This document shows, piece by piece, positions 8,591-19,119 of a stretch of DNA of 64,000 bases (the stretch's first letter is position 1; each line of letters starts with the position of its first letter). The translations under genes were made by a program, and so were the position numbers. The notes beneath the pieces are model-generated. The model saw only the letters and a list, made by a program, of their open reading frames with translations, did no database searches and had not been told where the DNA came from. This stretch comes from Nitrospirota bacterium (GTDB taxonomy: Bacteria; Nitrospinota_A; UBA7883), in NCBI GenBank assembly GCA_024275315.1, contig JAJRZK010000021.1, positions 1 through 64,000 on the forward strand. The letters run 5' to 3'.

Positions 8591-10582
8591 ATGAGGATGC
8601 AGATACTGGTTTCAATAGCGCCGCTGGTAGCCATAGTGGGGCTGGGAGTGGCGTTCATGCTATACAAGGATGTCGTCAAACAGTCACCCGGCACAGAAAG
8701 GATGCAAGAGATAGCCGAGATGATCCACCAGGGCGCCATGGCGTTTTTGAAGCGGGAATACTTGATACTCGCCGCTTTTGTGGGCGTCGTGTTCGTCTTG
8801 TTATACATATTTATCGCTCCCAAAACGGCGGTGGCTTTCATAATAGGGGCGATATGCTCCATGGCGGCCGGTTATATCGGGATGATGGGGGCCACCAAGG
8901 CCAACGTAAGAACCTCCGCCGCCGCCAACCAGAGCGGACAGGACGCCGCGTTGCAGATCGCTTTCTCCGGAGGGTCGATAATGGGCCTTACCGTGGCCAG
9001 CCTGGGACTGCTTGGTATCAGCGTTTTCTTCATGATCTATGTGATGTTTTTCGGTGTTGAAAATGTGTCGTACCTGGCCGGATTTGCCATGGGAGCCTCG
9101 TTGATCGCCCTGTTTGCGCGTGTGGGCGGCGGCATATACACAAAATCGGCCGATGTCGGGTCGGACCTGGTGGGCAAGGTGGAAGCCGGAATCCCGGAGG
9201 ACGACCCACGCAACCCGGGGGTCATAGCGGACAACGTGGGAGACTGCGTAGGCGACACCGCCGGGCTGGGGGCGGATATATATGAATCGTACGTGGGCTC
9301 GGTCATCGCCACCATCACCATCGGGGCCGCCATGGGTTCGAGTTCCATGGCGTACATGACGTTGCCGATCATAGTTATCATGATAGGGCTCATATCCTCC
9401 ATAATCGGGATAGCGTCCATGAAGTTAATGAAAGGATTCGATCCTGCTTCGGTGCTCAGATACACATCCTTTGTAGCCGCCGCCATTATGCTGGCGCTGT
9501 CGCTTGTGGCTGTCGCCGGACTGGGACTTGGAATCGGAGTTTGGGGAGCTCTCACGCTCGGGTGTCTGGCCGGCATCGGCATCGGGTTGCTGACGGAGTA
9601 TTACACCGGCATGTTCGGCCCCGTGAAAAAACTTGCCGCGACAACCAGCACCGGCGCGGCCACGTTGATCATTTCCGGTTTTGCTTTGGCCTTGGAATCG
9701 GTGGCTCCGACGGTGATAACAATAGCTATCGCCACATATTTCGCAAACGCGTTCGCCGGCCTGTACGGTATCGGCCTGGCGGCGGTAGGTATGCTGGCCA
9801 CGGTGGGGATAACCATGAGCGTGGACGCGTACGGACCCATCGCCGACAACGCTGGAGGCATCTCCGAAATGTCCGGGCTGGGGCCGGAGACAAGGAAGAT
9901 CACAGACGGTCTCGACGCCATTGGCAACACCACGGCCGCCATCGGCAAAGGGTTTGCCATAGGTTCGGCGGCAATGACGGCTCTCGCCCTGTTCTCCGCG
10001 TACACCCAGGCGGTCGGGCTGGAAAGCATTAACCTGGTAAACGCCACCGTGGTTATCGGCCTGTTCATAGGAGGCGCCATCACGTTTTCCATAGCCGCCA
10101 TGACGATGACCAGCGTCGGCAAGGCCGCGATGATGATGGTAGAGGAGATCCGGCGCCAGTTCCGAGAGATCGAGGGGCTCATGGAGGGAAAGGCGAAACC
10201 CGATCCGGCCACGTGTGTCGACATCGCCACCAAGGCGTCGCTAAAAGAGATGATCCTTCCTGGCGTCACGGCGGTTCTCGCTCCGCTGGTTGTGGGCACG
10301 CTTCTTGGCGCGGAGGGCCTGGGCGGAATGCTGGCGGGAGCCACGGTGTGCGGCGTGATGCTGGCGCTGTTGATGGCGAACGGCGGCGGAGCGTGGGACA
10401 ACGCGAAGAAATATATAGAGGAAGGCCATCATGGAGGCAAGGGGTCAGACGCTCACAAGGCGGCGGTCATAGGCGACACCGTGGGTGACCCCTTCAAGGA
10501 CACTTCCGGACCCGCGATGAACATTCTCATCAAGCTGATGTCGATCATCTCGCTGGTCATAGCGCCTCTGCTTATCGTGTAG
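8591..10582 (+). CDS. hppA: membrane-bound pyrophosphatase, K+-dependent type
   Basis: A 663-aa integral membrane protein of about 16 helices hydrolyses PPi and pumps H+ or Na+ across the inner membrane. The PPi-Mg site is visible in [20 protein letters not shown] and in the C-terminal [14 protein letters not shown]. The [17 protein letters not shown] segment has Ala where K+-independent enzymes carry Lys, which marks the K+-dependent subfamily. Pumped ion (H+, Na+ or both) cannot be decided by eye. A GAGAGGG ribosome site precedes the ATG, and the 130-bp AT-rich leader after pth suggests its own promoter. No terminator is obvious after it. Confidence 0.96.
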   Translation: MRMQILVSIAPLVAIVGLGVAFMLYKDVVKQSPGTERMQEIAEMIHQGAMAFLKREYLILAAFVGVVFVLLYIFIAPKTAVAFIIGAICSMAAGYIGMMGATKANVRTSAAANQSGQDAALQIAFSGGSIMGLTVASLGLLGISVFFMIYVMFFGVENVSYLAGFAMGASLIALFARVGGGIYTKSADVGSDLVGKVEAGIPEDDPRNPGVIADNVGDCVGDTAGLGADIYESYVGSVIATITIGAAMGSSSMAYMTLPIIVIMIGLISSIIGIASMKLMKGFDPASVLRYTSFVAAAIMLALSLVAVAGLGLGIGVWGALTLGCLAGIGIGLLTEYYTGMFGPVKKLAATTSTGAATLIISGFALALESVAPTVITIAIATYFANAFAGLYGIGLAAVGMLATVGITMSVDAYGPIADNAGGISEMSGLGPETRKITDGLDAIGNTTAAIGKGFAIGSAAMTALALFSAYTQAVGLESINLVNATVVIGLFIGGAITFSIAAMTMTSVGKAAMMMVEEIRRQFREIEGLMEGKAKPDPATCVDIATKASLKEMILPGVTAVLAPLVVGTLLGAEGLGGMLAGATVCGVMLALLMANGGGAWDNAKKYIEEGHHGGKGSDAHKAAVIGDTVGDPFKDTSGPAMNILIKLMSIISLVIAPLLIV

Positions 10583-10740
10583 ACCGGGTTGTTTCATGTC
10601 TGTTTTTTGCAGGACAGGATGACCATGGCGCCGGAAAAAAGGTGCATTGAGTGTCTATCCCTGGTGCAAACGTTTGAAACGTTATGGGCATATTACTCCC
10701 AGAGTGGTGGAAACCTGTATGGCCCGGAGTGCAAAAATCC

Positions 10741-11672
10741 ATGAGCGAACTGCTGGTGGCGCTGGACGATATTTCAAAATTTGACCGGCGGTTCGGCGAT
10801 CATGTGCAAATGGGTTTTTTTGAGGAAGGCGAACTGACAGAGTTCATGAGCAGACTCCAGGCATGGGTCGCCGGGGACGAACCGGCGTCACATGGAACGT
10901 TCATCGAAAGTCGTGTGATGCTCAACGACTATTTCAAGCGAGTCAAGGAGCTGGTAAGCAAAAGCCTGGGCATACCGGTATACACCGACAAAATGCAGAT
11001 CGGGAAGGAGTTTGAATATAACGAAGGGGCCATAAGATGGAAAGGTTATCTGCCCCAGATCGTCAAGCTGTGGGACAAGCTCGACACCATTTTCGAGACA
11101 GCCTCTGGCTCCGAAACAATCGTGGTCATCGGTGATATCAGGCGGTCGCAGGATTTGATGACCTTTGCGCCCAATCCGCAGGTGTTCGCCGATTATATGG
11201 GCAGGTTCATACATGAATCGAGACGCATCATCAGTGAGAATTACGGCGTGTTCGACAAGTTCACGGGGGACGGGTTCATCGCCTATTTCAACGAGACGAT
11301 TTGCAAGGAATTCGACGTCGATTATACGGAGTGTTTTTAAAATTTTCGCGGATGGAAATAGAATTCGCCAATGAACTGTTCGCCGAATGGCGGGGTCTTG
11401 TGAGGAAAAGACCTCAGGAGCTAATAAGTCTTTCCATAGGCGCTGATACAGGAAAAATAGATTTTCTGGACAAGGACTATCACCTCATTGCAATAGGCGA
11501 CGCCATTGTGTGGGCCCACCGCATGGTGAGCGTGGGCAAGGCCAGCGAGATTGTTATCAATAACCTGTTAGGAACGCAACTGCGAGGCTATGAAGGCCTG
11601 GAGTTTGAATACCGGCCAGGTAAGACCAAGGCGGGCGAATCGTTCATGGCGCAAGTCCTGAAATTCAAATAA
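10741..11672 (+). pseudogene. class III adenylate/guanylate cyclase-like gene split by a -1 frameshift
   Basis: Two consecutive frames make one protein. The first (start ATG 10741 with a GGAG ribosome site; ATG 10684 also possible) carries an N-terminal helical part and the start of a class III cyclase domain. Both metal-binding aspartates are there: one in VVIGDIRRSQDL, the second in FDKFTGDGFIAYF. It stops at TAA 11338-11340. The rest (FLKFSRMEIEFANELFAEW, SLSIGADTGK, AIGDAIVWAHRMV, ASEIVINNLL) continues in the -1 frame to 11672. Slipping one base back on TTT just before the stop, inside a T5A4 tract, restores about 310 residues. This can be a real knockout, a sequence error or programmed slippage. 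The family makes cAMP or cGMP; which product is unknown. Confidence 0.75.
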
Positions 11673-11704
11673 GGCGCTGTGGAATAAACTGAAATCGGGG
11701 CGGG

Positions 11705-13960
11705 TTACTGGTTTAATTGAGCGTTGATATGATCCATAACCCTTTTGACGGCTTCTTTCGAAATCGGCTCCGTTTTGAGGGATAAAAACTCATCCCGTTT
11801 TGCCCTGACGTTTTCAAAAAGGGGTATGTCCTCTTCCTGTGCGAACCTGCCCAGGCAACGGATGGAAAGTTGCAGGAGCTGAAAAACGGCCTTGGCGTCG
11901 TTGACGTTTCTAGCCTGGGAGTACACGTCGGAATTCGGGTCCCCATACTCCCGTACAGCGGAGCGTATTATCCTGCGCTCTATCATTCCGCCCGAAAGCG
12001 ACAACAGTATGAAAAGCTCCCGCTCAATCGATATGAGAAACCGCAACGGTTTAACGTTTTCATCTTCGGCCGCGCCGCTTATGATGCTGACCAGGTCTTC
12101 GTGGATGGATATGATTTTACGCAGAAACCGCTCATGATCCCGGGCGATGAAACCTGTGACATACCTGGCCCGGTCGTCGCTGATGCCGTCTTTTACCAGG
12201 AGGACTTCCTCTGGCGTAAGCTCTATGTGGCGGTGAAGCTCCTTGTTGTATTTACGTATGAGGATGTTGGCCAGGATAAGGCCGTTGCGCTCGGAAAAAT
12301 CCAGCATTCCGGGGGTCTTTACAAAGTCGGACAATATAACTTCCAGTATTGTGTCTGGCCGCTTGATCTTGTCTATGAACAACTGCAGAGAGTTCAGCAT
12401 CGCGACACGGTCGTCCCTGGCTTTGATTTTTTTCAGGAAGTCCCAGAAAGACATGAAGGATTTCTTTTCATTTGTGGCGAAAAACAGGATGTTTTTGTCA
12501 AAAGTGTTTTTGTAAAAGCGTCCATCGCTTCTGAAGCATTTCCTTATAATATCCAGGAACCGGTCCGCCTCCTCCACCGGGGCGTTAATCTCCAGGGAGA
12601 TCGTTTTAAGATCGTTCGGGTCGAAATCCACATCCCCGTCCAGTAGCCTCCCGATTTTGTCGTTTGTTCGCGCCCTGTTTTTTATGAAGTTGACATACTT
12701 TAACAGGCTTTTGTGGAGTGTGATGGTTTTCATGTCACCGCTGGGCGCGGCGATATTCAGTTTTCCGCCTTCGACAGCGATGGAGTCGGCGACATGATCT
12801 GGTGTCCGGAGCAGTTTGCCGCGAATTTGTTTCAGCGCTTCGAGTTTTACATCGTCTTTTTTCGACTGCAAAACAAGTTTGTTCACATCGCTTATAATTT
12901 CCTTGAATTCCTCCGAATGAATATCGCGATAATCGGCCATATAGAGAGAATCGATAATCTTTGCGGCTTTCAGAGGCGATTTTGCGTACAATCTCATCAA
13001 CTCACGCGACAGCTCGGCCTGGGCGGTGGTGAGCGTCGCCTTGCGCTCTGAGCTGGTGAATATCCAGCGTGTGCTGTTGACTTCTATCGCCGGCTTTATC
13101 GCCTTTTCCCGGAATTTGGGATTCATGAAAATGGCGTCGTACACGTTGGCGCACCGCAGGAGAGGGGAGCCGCTTCTGGCGTTTTTAATGATGGCCCCGA
13201 TTTTGGCCACCAGCTTCTGGAACGACAGCCTGTCCGCCTTGTTCAGCCAGGCCAGCATCGTCAGATTCGGGTCGGGGCGCGTATGCTCGTTCAGGATTAT
13301 TATGTCCACGCCGTCCTTGCCGATCCTGTTCTTGGCGGCGGGGGGCATGCCAGACATGGCTTTTAAATAATCGGACAGCATCCAGCAGGTGTTTTCCAGG
13401 CTGTCCACGTCGTCTCTTTGTCCCCGGGGGAGGCTGATTCGCATTGTGAATATACCGGCCCTGGCGAAGGTTTCAGAGGCCGTTTTGAGTCTTTCGGGCA
13501 GATATTCGGAATCCTCGCCCTGCAGTTTGCTCGTTTTCCCGATAGTGGCGCCGTCCACCAGCGTCGTTCCAGACTGAATTGTATAATCGAGCTTGCCGCT
13601 TTGGTCGTCTATTTCCGGGCCTTCCCTGCCTCTGTATTTTATCACCAGGTAGTCGTCATGGTCATAAGCTTCGGCCAGGTCTTCTATCGCCCTTGTAAAG
13701 TGCCCCAGCTCCACCTCCTGTGTCGTCCGGTCCCGGAGGGCGATGGCGCTGTCAATGAAGCAGGACAACGTATACGCCGCTTCGACCAGAAGGGCTCTCG
13801 TCAAACCCAGAACCTTCGATTCCTCATAAAGAGTTTCGATGAGCCCCTCTGGCTGCTCGACTGACCAGGTGGAGTCGTGGTCTTCCTCGTCGTCACCATA
13901 CTGCTCGAAAAGCGCTTCCTCGAAATCCTCGAGATTGAAGGTTTGATCTTTGTCCACCAT
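11705..13960 (-). CDS. unrecognised 751-aa cytosolic helical protein
   Basis: No family is recognised. The ATG at 13960 is preferred over an upstream in-frame start at 14035 because the extra residues look non-coding; a weak GGCGGA lies about 10 nt before it. The first 30 residues are strongly acidic (ALFEQYGDDEEDHD). The rest is mostly charged amphipathic helix with no signal peptide or membrane segment and no zinc or nucleotide motif that I can see. The repeated spacing of Leu and Ile with KIIDSLYMADYRDIHSEEF-like blocks suggests a HEAT-like or other alpha-solenoid scaffold, which is inference. It is convergent with the broken cyclase, 32 bp apart, and stands alone. Confidence 0.75.
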   Translation of the reverse strand: MVDKDQTFNLEDFEEALFEQYGDDEEDHDSTWSVEQPEGLIETLYEESKVLGLTRALLVEAAYTLSCFIDSAIALRDRTTQEVELGHFTRAIEDLAEAYDHDDYLVIKYRGREGPEIDDQSGKLDYTIQSGTTLVDGATIGKTSKLQGEDSEYLPERLKTASETFARAGIFTMRISLPRGQRDDVDSLENTCWMLSDYLKAMSGMPPAAKNRIGKDGVDIIILNEHTRPDPNLTMLAWLNKADRLSFQKLVAKIGAIIKNARSGSPLLRCANVYDAIFMNPKFREKAIKPAIEVNSTRWIFTSSERKATLTTAQAELSRELMRLYAKSPLKAAKIIDSLYMADYRDIHSEEFKEIISDVNKLVLQSKKDDVKLEALKQIRGKLLRTPDHVADSIAVEGGKLNIAAPSGDMKTITLHKSLLKYVNFIKNRARTNDKIGRLLDGDVDFDPNDLKTISLEINAPVEEADRFLDIIRKCFRSDGRFYKNTFDKNILFFATNEKKSFMSFWDFLKKIKARDDRVAMLNSLQLFIDKIKRPDTILEVILSDFVKTPGMLDFSERNGLILANILIRKYNKELHRHIELTPEEVLLVKDGISDDRARYVTGFIARDHERFLRKIISIHEDLVSIISGAAEDENVKPLRFLISIERELFILLSLSGGMIERRIIRSAVREYGDPNSDVYSQARNVNDAKAVFQLLQLSIRCLGRFAQEEDIPLFENVRAKRDEFLSLKTEPISKEAVKRVMDHINAQLNQ

Positions 13961-14259
13961 ACTTTGTCCGCCTCGAACCCTGTGTGTGATCCGGATACGC
14001 CAATTCAGTATATTTCCACACCGATAGCATATCATTTTTTACTTATTTGCCAACACGCGCCGTCCTGCGCCGGATTGGGGAAAAGATAATCGCTGAAGTG
14101 ATCAGACAATTCTTGGCGGATACGCGCCGGGACGGGGAGCAGACAGACGAAAACATTTTCCGGCAAAATCGGCTGACGGTTCATGTTGTCATGCGAATTT
14201 TATCGTTCGTGGGATCCGACAGACATGAAATTATCAAGCGACAAAACTTTTCCCATCAA

Positions 14260-14684
14260 CGCTCCGGGGGGGCGGTTCTCGAGATCCATTCTCTGGCAAA
14301 GAGTAAAAACGGATCGGTTTATCTTTCATACGAGTTCAACCACCGTATATTAATCCACACCAACGGATCCACCACAAGCTTTGGCGAAAAGGAGGCGAGC
14401 CGGGATGTTCTGGTATTCAAGGGGGCTTTGCCTGGTTGACACCGGGGACACGGAGGAGCTTTTCGTGTGCGACTCCTGGAACACGGATATCCATCTTAAA
14501 TATGTCGCCAGGCTGTCCAGTAAATGGGGTCCACCTCTATTATCATCTGGCTAAACTGGCGTTGGCGAAAGCCGACCGAACAAGCGCGCGGGAGCATTTA
14601 AAGTGTCGCCTGGAATTGGACCCGGATCACGGAGCGGCGGCCAGGCTCGCCAAAGACTTTTCGTGCCTTGGGATGGGTGTTTAA
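14260..14684 (+). pseudogene. decayed NHL-repeat/TPR gene copy
   Basis: The frame ending at 14439 reads LEIHSLAKSKNGSVYLSYEFN then HRILI, a clear relative of the N-terminus of the NHL protein at 16426-19065 (LKIHSLAWADDGRVYLSDEFN, HRVLI). After one frame change, FWYSRGLCL and LFVCDSWN match the second NHL repeat of that protein (FWYPRGLCL, LIVCDAWN). The reading then jumps to a TPR-like end (YYHLAKLALAKADRTSAREHL, then LELDPDHGAAARLAKDF) that stops at 14684. So the first repeats and a tail remain while the middle is deleted and the frame broken. The copy is on the opposite strand to its relative. Confidence 0.65.
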
Positions 14685-14820
14685 TAAGGTGGCGGAAACC
14701 GGAAAACATCGAGATGAATAGACTGGCGACACCATGTGATAGGTTGTCGGTTTACGACTTTGCCCTGAACCGCGACGCCATCTTCAGTGATTTCTCCTCG
14801 TAGATCGCTTCTGTTCAGGC

Positions 14821-16026
14821 TCAGTAGAGGGGGTAGACGCCACCTCCCGGCTCCTCTTTCGCTTCGGCCTGACCAGAAAAGACGGCGGTGTCGGCGAGGG
14901 GCGGGGTAATATGCGTTCCGGCCAGAACCTGTGGCAGCAGTCCCGTGATGTTTTTTGCGATGAATCGGTGCGCCGCCTCGTTCGGGTGAGGGTCGAAAGG
15001 GTGAAGGCGCACCTTGAAAACCATGTTCCAATGATGGCAATGCTCTCTGGCCGGCATGGCGTCGTAGTCGATTCTCGTCCATGAGAAACCGTTTCCCGTC
15101 AGAAACTCGAAAATATCCCAATCCGGCTCGTCATGAAGATATGCGACCAGCAGAGGGATGCCATGGTTGGCGCAAAGCTTTCTGACCTTCCGTAGCAGAA
15201 ACTGAAACGTGCATCGCTGCACGCCTTTGTCGCCCCTGCCGCGGAACCTGACCCGGTTGACGCCGTGTTCCATGCTTTTCGTGATAGCAAGGTTTTTCAG
15301 GTATGCTATCCGTTCGTACCGCTTCGGCGGATACTCTTTGCATCTCTTACCGTCGAACACGATGCCCGGTTTTTTCACGTTATAGGTAAGCAGATATTCG
15401 ACAGGGACGGTGTCCCTGATCTGGTGGTCCGGTATGACGCCGAGAACCACGGCGTCGGTGCGCGATCCGGGCAGCTCACGCTGTAGCCGGAGATAGCTCT
15501 GATACAACGAATAGCCGGGCACTCCGTAATTTGAAAATCGATAGTGCGGAAAGGCCTCCTGAAGCAACCATGGAAACGTTTTTTCGTCGTTGACACCCCA
15601 GCCGAAGGTGATGGAACAACCATACAACCCTACGTTTGCTTTCGTATCGCCAACCGGTTTTTTTGATGTGATTCGCCGCCCCTTATCGTCTATCGTAAAG
15701 CGCCATGAATGCTCCATCTCCCATATCTTCATGGTGTGGCTGTTCTCTCCCGGCGCGAGCGTCACCCCCAGGGCAGGATGAAAATCGAAAAACTTTTTCG
15801 GGCGTCCAAAGAAATGTTCTCGTCGGCCCGCCACCAGAAAACTGTTTGAGGCCAGCTCGTTTATTGTGGCGATTTTGACTTGATAGCTTCCGAGCCTTAA
15901 GAGCAGTTCCATGGCGATGAGAGCTAGGAGAGAGATGATGGTTCCCAAGGCGCCGGACGCAAGCCATAACAGAAGAAACAGGAGCGCCAGTACAGCGCCG
16001 AATATAAGGGATGGGGCGTTTAGCAA
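14821..16026 (-). CDS. membrane-anchored SGNH/GDSL-like hydrolase
   Basis: A 401-aa protein with a strongly hydrophobic N-terminus (residues about 7-45, likely two closely spaced membrane segments) followed by an extracytoplasmic SGNH-type domain. The nucleophile block is YGCSITFGWGV (Ser138) and the catalytic Asp-His pair is probably in FDPHPNEAAH near residues 349-358. Blocks such as FSNYGVPGYSLYQ and DAVVLGVIPDH fit the other conserved strands (Asn and Gly oxyanion residues). Relatives act as esterases or O-acetyltransferase partners on cell-surface polysaccharides. The start is TTG at 16026 behind a GGGCGG stretch. It is followed upstream by the stand-alone module gene and the NHL gene, so a surface-glycan role is inferred from company. 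Confidence 0.7.
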   Translation of the reverse strand: MLNAPSLIFGAVLALLFLLLWLASGALGTIISLLALIAMELLLRLGSYQVKIATINELASNSFLVAGRREHFFGRPKKFFDFHPALGVTLAPGENSHTMKIWEMEHSWRFTIDDKGRRITSKKPVGDTKANVGLYGCSITFGWGVNDEKTFPWLLQEAFPHYRFSNYGVPGYSLYQSYLRLQRELPGSRTDAVVLGVIPDHQIRDTVPVEYLLTYNVKKPGIVFDGKRCKEYPPKRYERIAYLKNLAITKSMEHGVNRVRFRGRGDKGVQRCTFQFLLRKVRKLCANHGIPLLVAYLHDEPDWDIFEFLTGNGFSWTRIDYDAMPAREHCHHWNMVFKVRLHPFDPHPNEAAHRFIAKNITGLLPQVLAGTHITPPLADTAVFSGQAEAKEEPGGGVYPLY

Positions 16027-16078
16027 CCGCCCATCTTCGTCCAGCGGAATGCAAGAGTCGCGGGGTGGAGCAAGTCGG

Positions 16079-16429
16079 CTAAGAGAGAAATCTACCGGCG
16101 AGAGATAACGTAGGAAAGCTAACTACGTTTTCGTGGAAATAGTGCGCCCCTGTGACAATGATAACTTCGTCAGACATGCAAACGGCAAAGTGGCGGACAA
16201 AGCCGATATTAAGCGGCGATATGGCTCCGGAAAATTCGTACAGTCGATTGACCCTCGATCGAAACCGCTCTTTCTGTCCCTTTTTTACGAAGAGGGTTAT
16301 CTTTACAGGTTCGGCGCGCCGATACGAATCGAGAGCGTTTTCTATTGCCTCCGGAGGGGCGGTTCCGATTATAGCCAGACGGGTCGGGCGAAACGAACCG
16401 TCATCATAGAGATCGACCGAACGGATCAT
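16079..16429 (-). CDS. stand-alone Rossmann-like module related to domains in the radical-SAM cluster
   Basis: A 116-aa protein with the order beta (RLAIIGTAPP) - helix - beta (VKITLFVKKGQ) - short strand (RLYEFSG) - helix - beta (DEVIIVTGAHYF). The same order with the same kind of opening (ILVLRSAP, VLLIRSAP) recurs in six proteins between 20.3 and 35.4 kb here, so it looks like a small member of that set. It resembles half of a GT-B fold (GT9-like) but shows no catalytic residues I can name. The ATG overlaps the TGA of the NHL gene by the ATGA arrangement, so the two are cotranslated or coupled. Function unknown. Confidence 0.6.
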   Translation of the reverse strand: MIRSVDLYDDGSFRPTRLAIIGTAPPEAIENALDSYRRAEPVKITLFVKKGQKERFRSRVNRLYEFSGAISPLNIGFVRHFAVCMSDEVIIVTGAHYFHENVVSFPTLSLAGRFLS

Positions 16430-19065
16430 TGGCCAAGGCGCTCTTCCGGATCGAAGTCGGGTGGGCCGATCTTATAGCGGACTCCTCGTGGACCGAACGA
16501 CTCCTTCTCCACCCGGTACCGGTCCGAGGAGGCGGCGATTTTCTGGAGACCGTCGCTGACCAGCCCTTGTTGATCTTCGGTGAAGTAGAGGATTCCATAC
16601 CAGCCGGGGTGGCTCTCTAACAGGGCATTCAATTCCGTCAGTAGAGCGACGATCCGGGGTTCGTCGTTAACAGCCATCGCCGCCACGACGCATTCCACCG
16701 CAGCGGATGGAACGCCGGGAAAGAGGTCGGGGGAGCCGGCCCCCTCGACGATAGCGTCAGAGAAGGCGCCTCGTAGCCGTTCTATCATCACCCGGACATA
16801 AGAGCAACTGACGGAGGGCCACCGCCTGGTTTCTTCGTCAAGGGTGGCGACTGCGGCGTCGAAATCGCCAGCCAACGCCTGGGCGATGGCCATCTGAAGC
16901 CGCGGGCCAGGTTCGTCGGGCCAGTCGGCCACCATCCGGGAGAGCCGTTCAAGCGACTCGTCCAGCGGTCCCGCCAAGGCTACCACCGATTCGATCTGCC
17001 GGATGAACGCCGGGGGAAGAAATGAGGCGAATTTCTTCAACAGTGCTTGAGCGGAAAGATAGGAGCAGCGATGGGCCATGGCCATGGCACGGATCATCGC
17101 CGTGTCGGCGGAGGTCTTTTCGTGGTCGACAGCTGCGTTATCGATAAGGTCGGCGATCATTATTCCGCAGGAAAACCGCCCTACGCTCAGGGAATGATAC
17201 GCCGCGCGAGACGCGTGTTCGATAAAACCGGGGTCGGCGGCTAGTTCGTTGCGTACCACATCCACTGCCTTGTCGATCCGGTTGAGGGCTAACGTCGTGT
17301 CGAGGCCCAGCCAGCGGGCCCTCTTGGCGATGACCGGGTCGGGGCTGTTGGCCAGCGTTTTCAATATGGCGTCGGCAGCGTCGTAAGCCCCCCATTCGTA
17401 GCTGAGCCGGGCGAAGAGCTCCAACGCATTCCGGGGAAGCATCTCGTGCTCTGATGCGTAGGTCCGGTAGGGGGCGAGGCATACGGGGAGCGGCGGGAGC
17501 GCTTCCGGGGTCTCGTCTCCATCCAGCCACTGCAGGCACTCCACAGCGACCCTCATGTAGTCGTGAAGGAATATAACGCCCAACAGGCCATGCAACACAA
17601 TGCCGGTATCGAGAGTGGCGATGTCAGCCAGTTTTTCCTTCAGCAGTCCGATGGTCTGCTCATAATCATTTTTCCTGGCTTCAAATTCACCTGCCAGAAG
17701 GTTGCGATAGTCCGCAACCGCTCCCTTAAGTGTCGATTCACGCAAGGCGGGTGGCAATAACGTCAGCAGCCGGACTGGCATGGATAGGGCTTTTACGAAC
17801 ATGCGGCGTGCGCCTCTTCGCTCCGCTCCGCGCATGATGACCTTAATTCTTGCTTCGGCCACCTTGCTGCTGTGAATGGATCCGGTCAGCCCGTCGGGCG
17901 GTTCGCCGTTCCGTTCGGCCGTCGTCACCGCGGCGAAGTGGGCGATGACCTCTGCGCAGTACTGTGTTTCGATGTCCGCAAGACGCTGCAGCGATTTCTG
18001 GGACACCTGGATCGATCGCCGCAGAAAATCCTGGACCTTCTCTGATGTCAGACCATGTACATAATCGGTCCCGAGGCAGCGGCTTGACTTTTCGATATCC
18101 GCCAAGTTTATTGACTCAATCGGTTCTGGAAGAAGCGGGGGTTTTGTGCCGCCTTCAGGTTCGGGAAGGTGGCAGATGTTCAAAATATTATCGCCCTGAT
18201 ATCCTGCGATAGCGCCGGCCTGCGTTCCCGGGCCGACAAGAAAGGCGGTCGTGAGGTTTCGATCGACCAGTTCGATTGGTGTGGCGAAACAGAAATTAGA
18301 TCCATGCAAAAGAAGTAGCCTCCGGTCAACCGATTCCACTAAAAGGCCGCCATCAGGCAGCAGGGCCAAGGCTACAGGGTGAAAAAGAGGCGGCTCGCCG
18401 GCGTCGAGCGGTACAATATTCGAAAACGTACCATCCAGCGATATTCTCACTATGCGCCGGTTTCCGGTGTCGGCCACCAGAAACTCACCGCCCGGTTCCC
18501 GCACAAAAGCTAGCGGATAATTGAATCCCCGCTCAACCGACGAATCGCAGGGTATCGCGCGCAATTCGTCGACCGGGTCGTTTCGCCGTTCTTCCTCGTC
18601 GAGCGTCATTCTCTGCCCGAAATGACCGGCCGCGGCTCCGTCCGGCAGGTAGTGGCAAATACGGTTGTTGCAGCGGTCGAGAATCCACAATCAGTCATCA
18701 TCGCCTATAACCGCCACAGGCTCGTGGAACCGGTCGTCACCATCACCAATGGAGCCGAAGGAGTCGATGAACTCGCCGCTGGGCGCAAACCGCTGGATGC
18801 GGTGGTTCCAGGCGTCGCAAACGATCAGCTTCCGGTCCGCGCCTTTGCCGGCCAGGCAAAGCCCGCGGGGATACCAGAATTGCCCCGGCTCACCGCCCCG
18901 CGCTCCTACTACAGTGACGGCGTTGCCATCGACTATCAATACGCGGTGATTGAATTCGTCCGATAGGTAGACCCGACCGTCGTCCGCCCAGGCCAATGAA
19001 TGAATCTTAAGGATGGGGTCGCCCGGAGCGTCAATGGGGATCGAATCAAGAAACTCGAGTTTCAA
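16426..19065 (-). pseudogene. NHL-repeat beta-propeller/TPR-like protein interrupted by an in-frame TGA
   Basis: One frame of 880 codons from ATG 19065 to 16426, interrupted once by TGA at 18691-18693 between GDDD and LWILDRCNNRI. The first ~270 residues hold about five NHL-type repeats (VYLSDEFNHRVLIV, LIVCDAWNHRIQRF, LWILDRCNNRICHY, FLVADTGNRRIVRI), i.e. a partial or whole beta-propeller for binding. The remaining ~600 residues are Ala/Leu-rich helices typical of TPR-like solenoids. In related repeats the residue at the stop is variable. Both halves are otherwise free of damage, so either the mutation is recent, the base is a sequencing error, or the codon is read through. There is no signal peptide. 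It is upstream of and overlapping the 116-aa module gene. Its decayed sister lies at 14260-14684. Confidence 0.7.
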
Positions 19066-19119
19066 TTAAGGCTACCCGAAAAGGAACAGTCGATATCTGA
19101 ATTGTTTCATCATTGCGCA

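Noticed and set aside
8457-8594. 45-codon frame between pth and hppA with ATGA overlaps on both sides
   Set aside because: Both overlaps can arise by chance. The second half is AT-rich leader sequence with the direct repeat TTTAACTTA, the peptide looks random, and no ribosome site was found.
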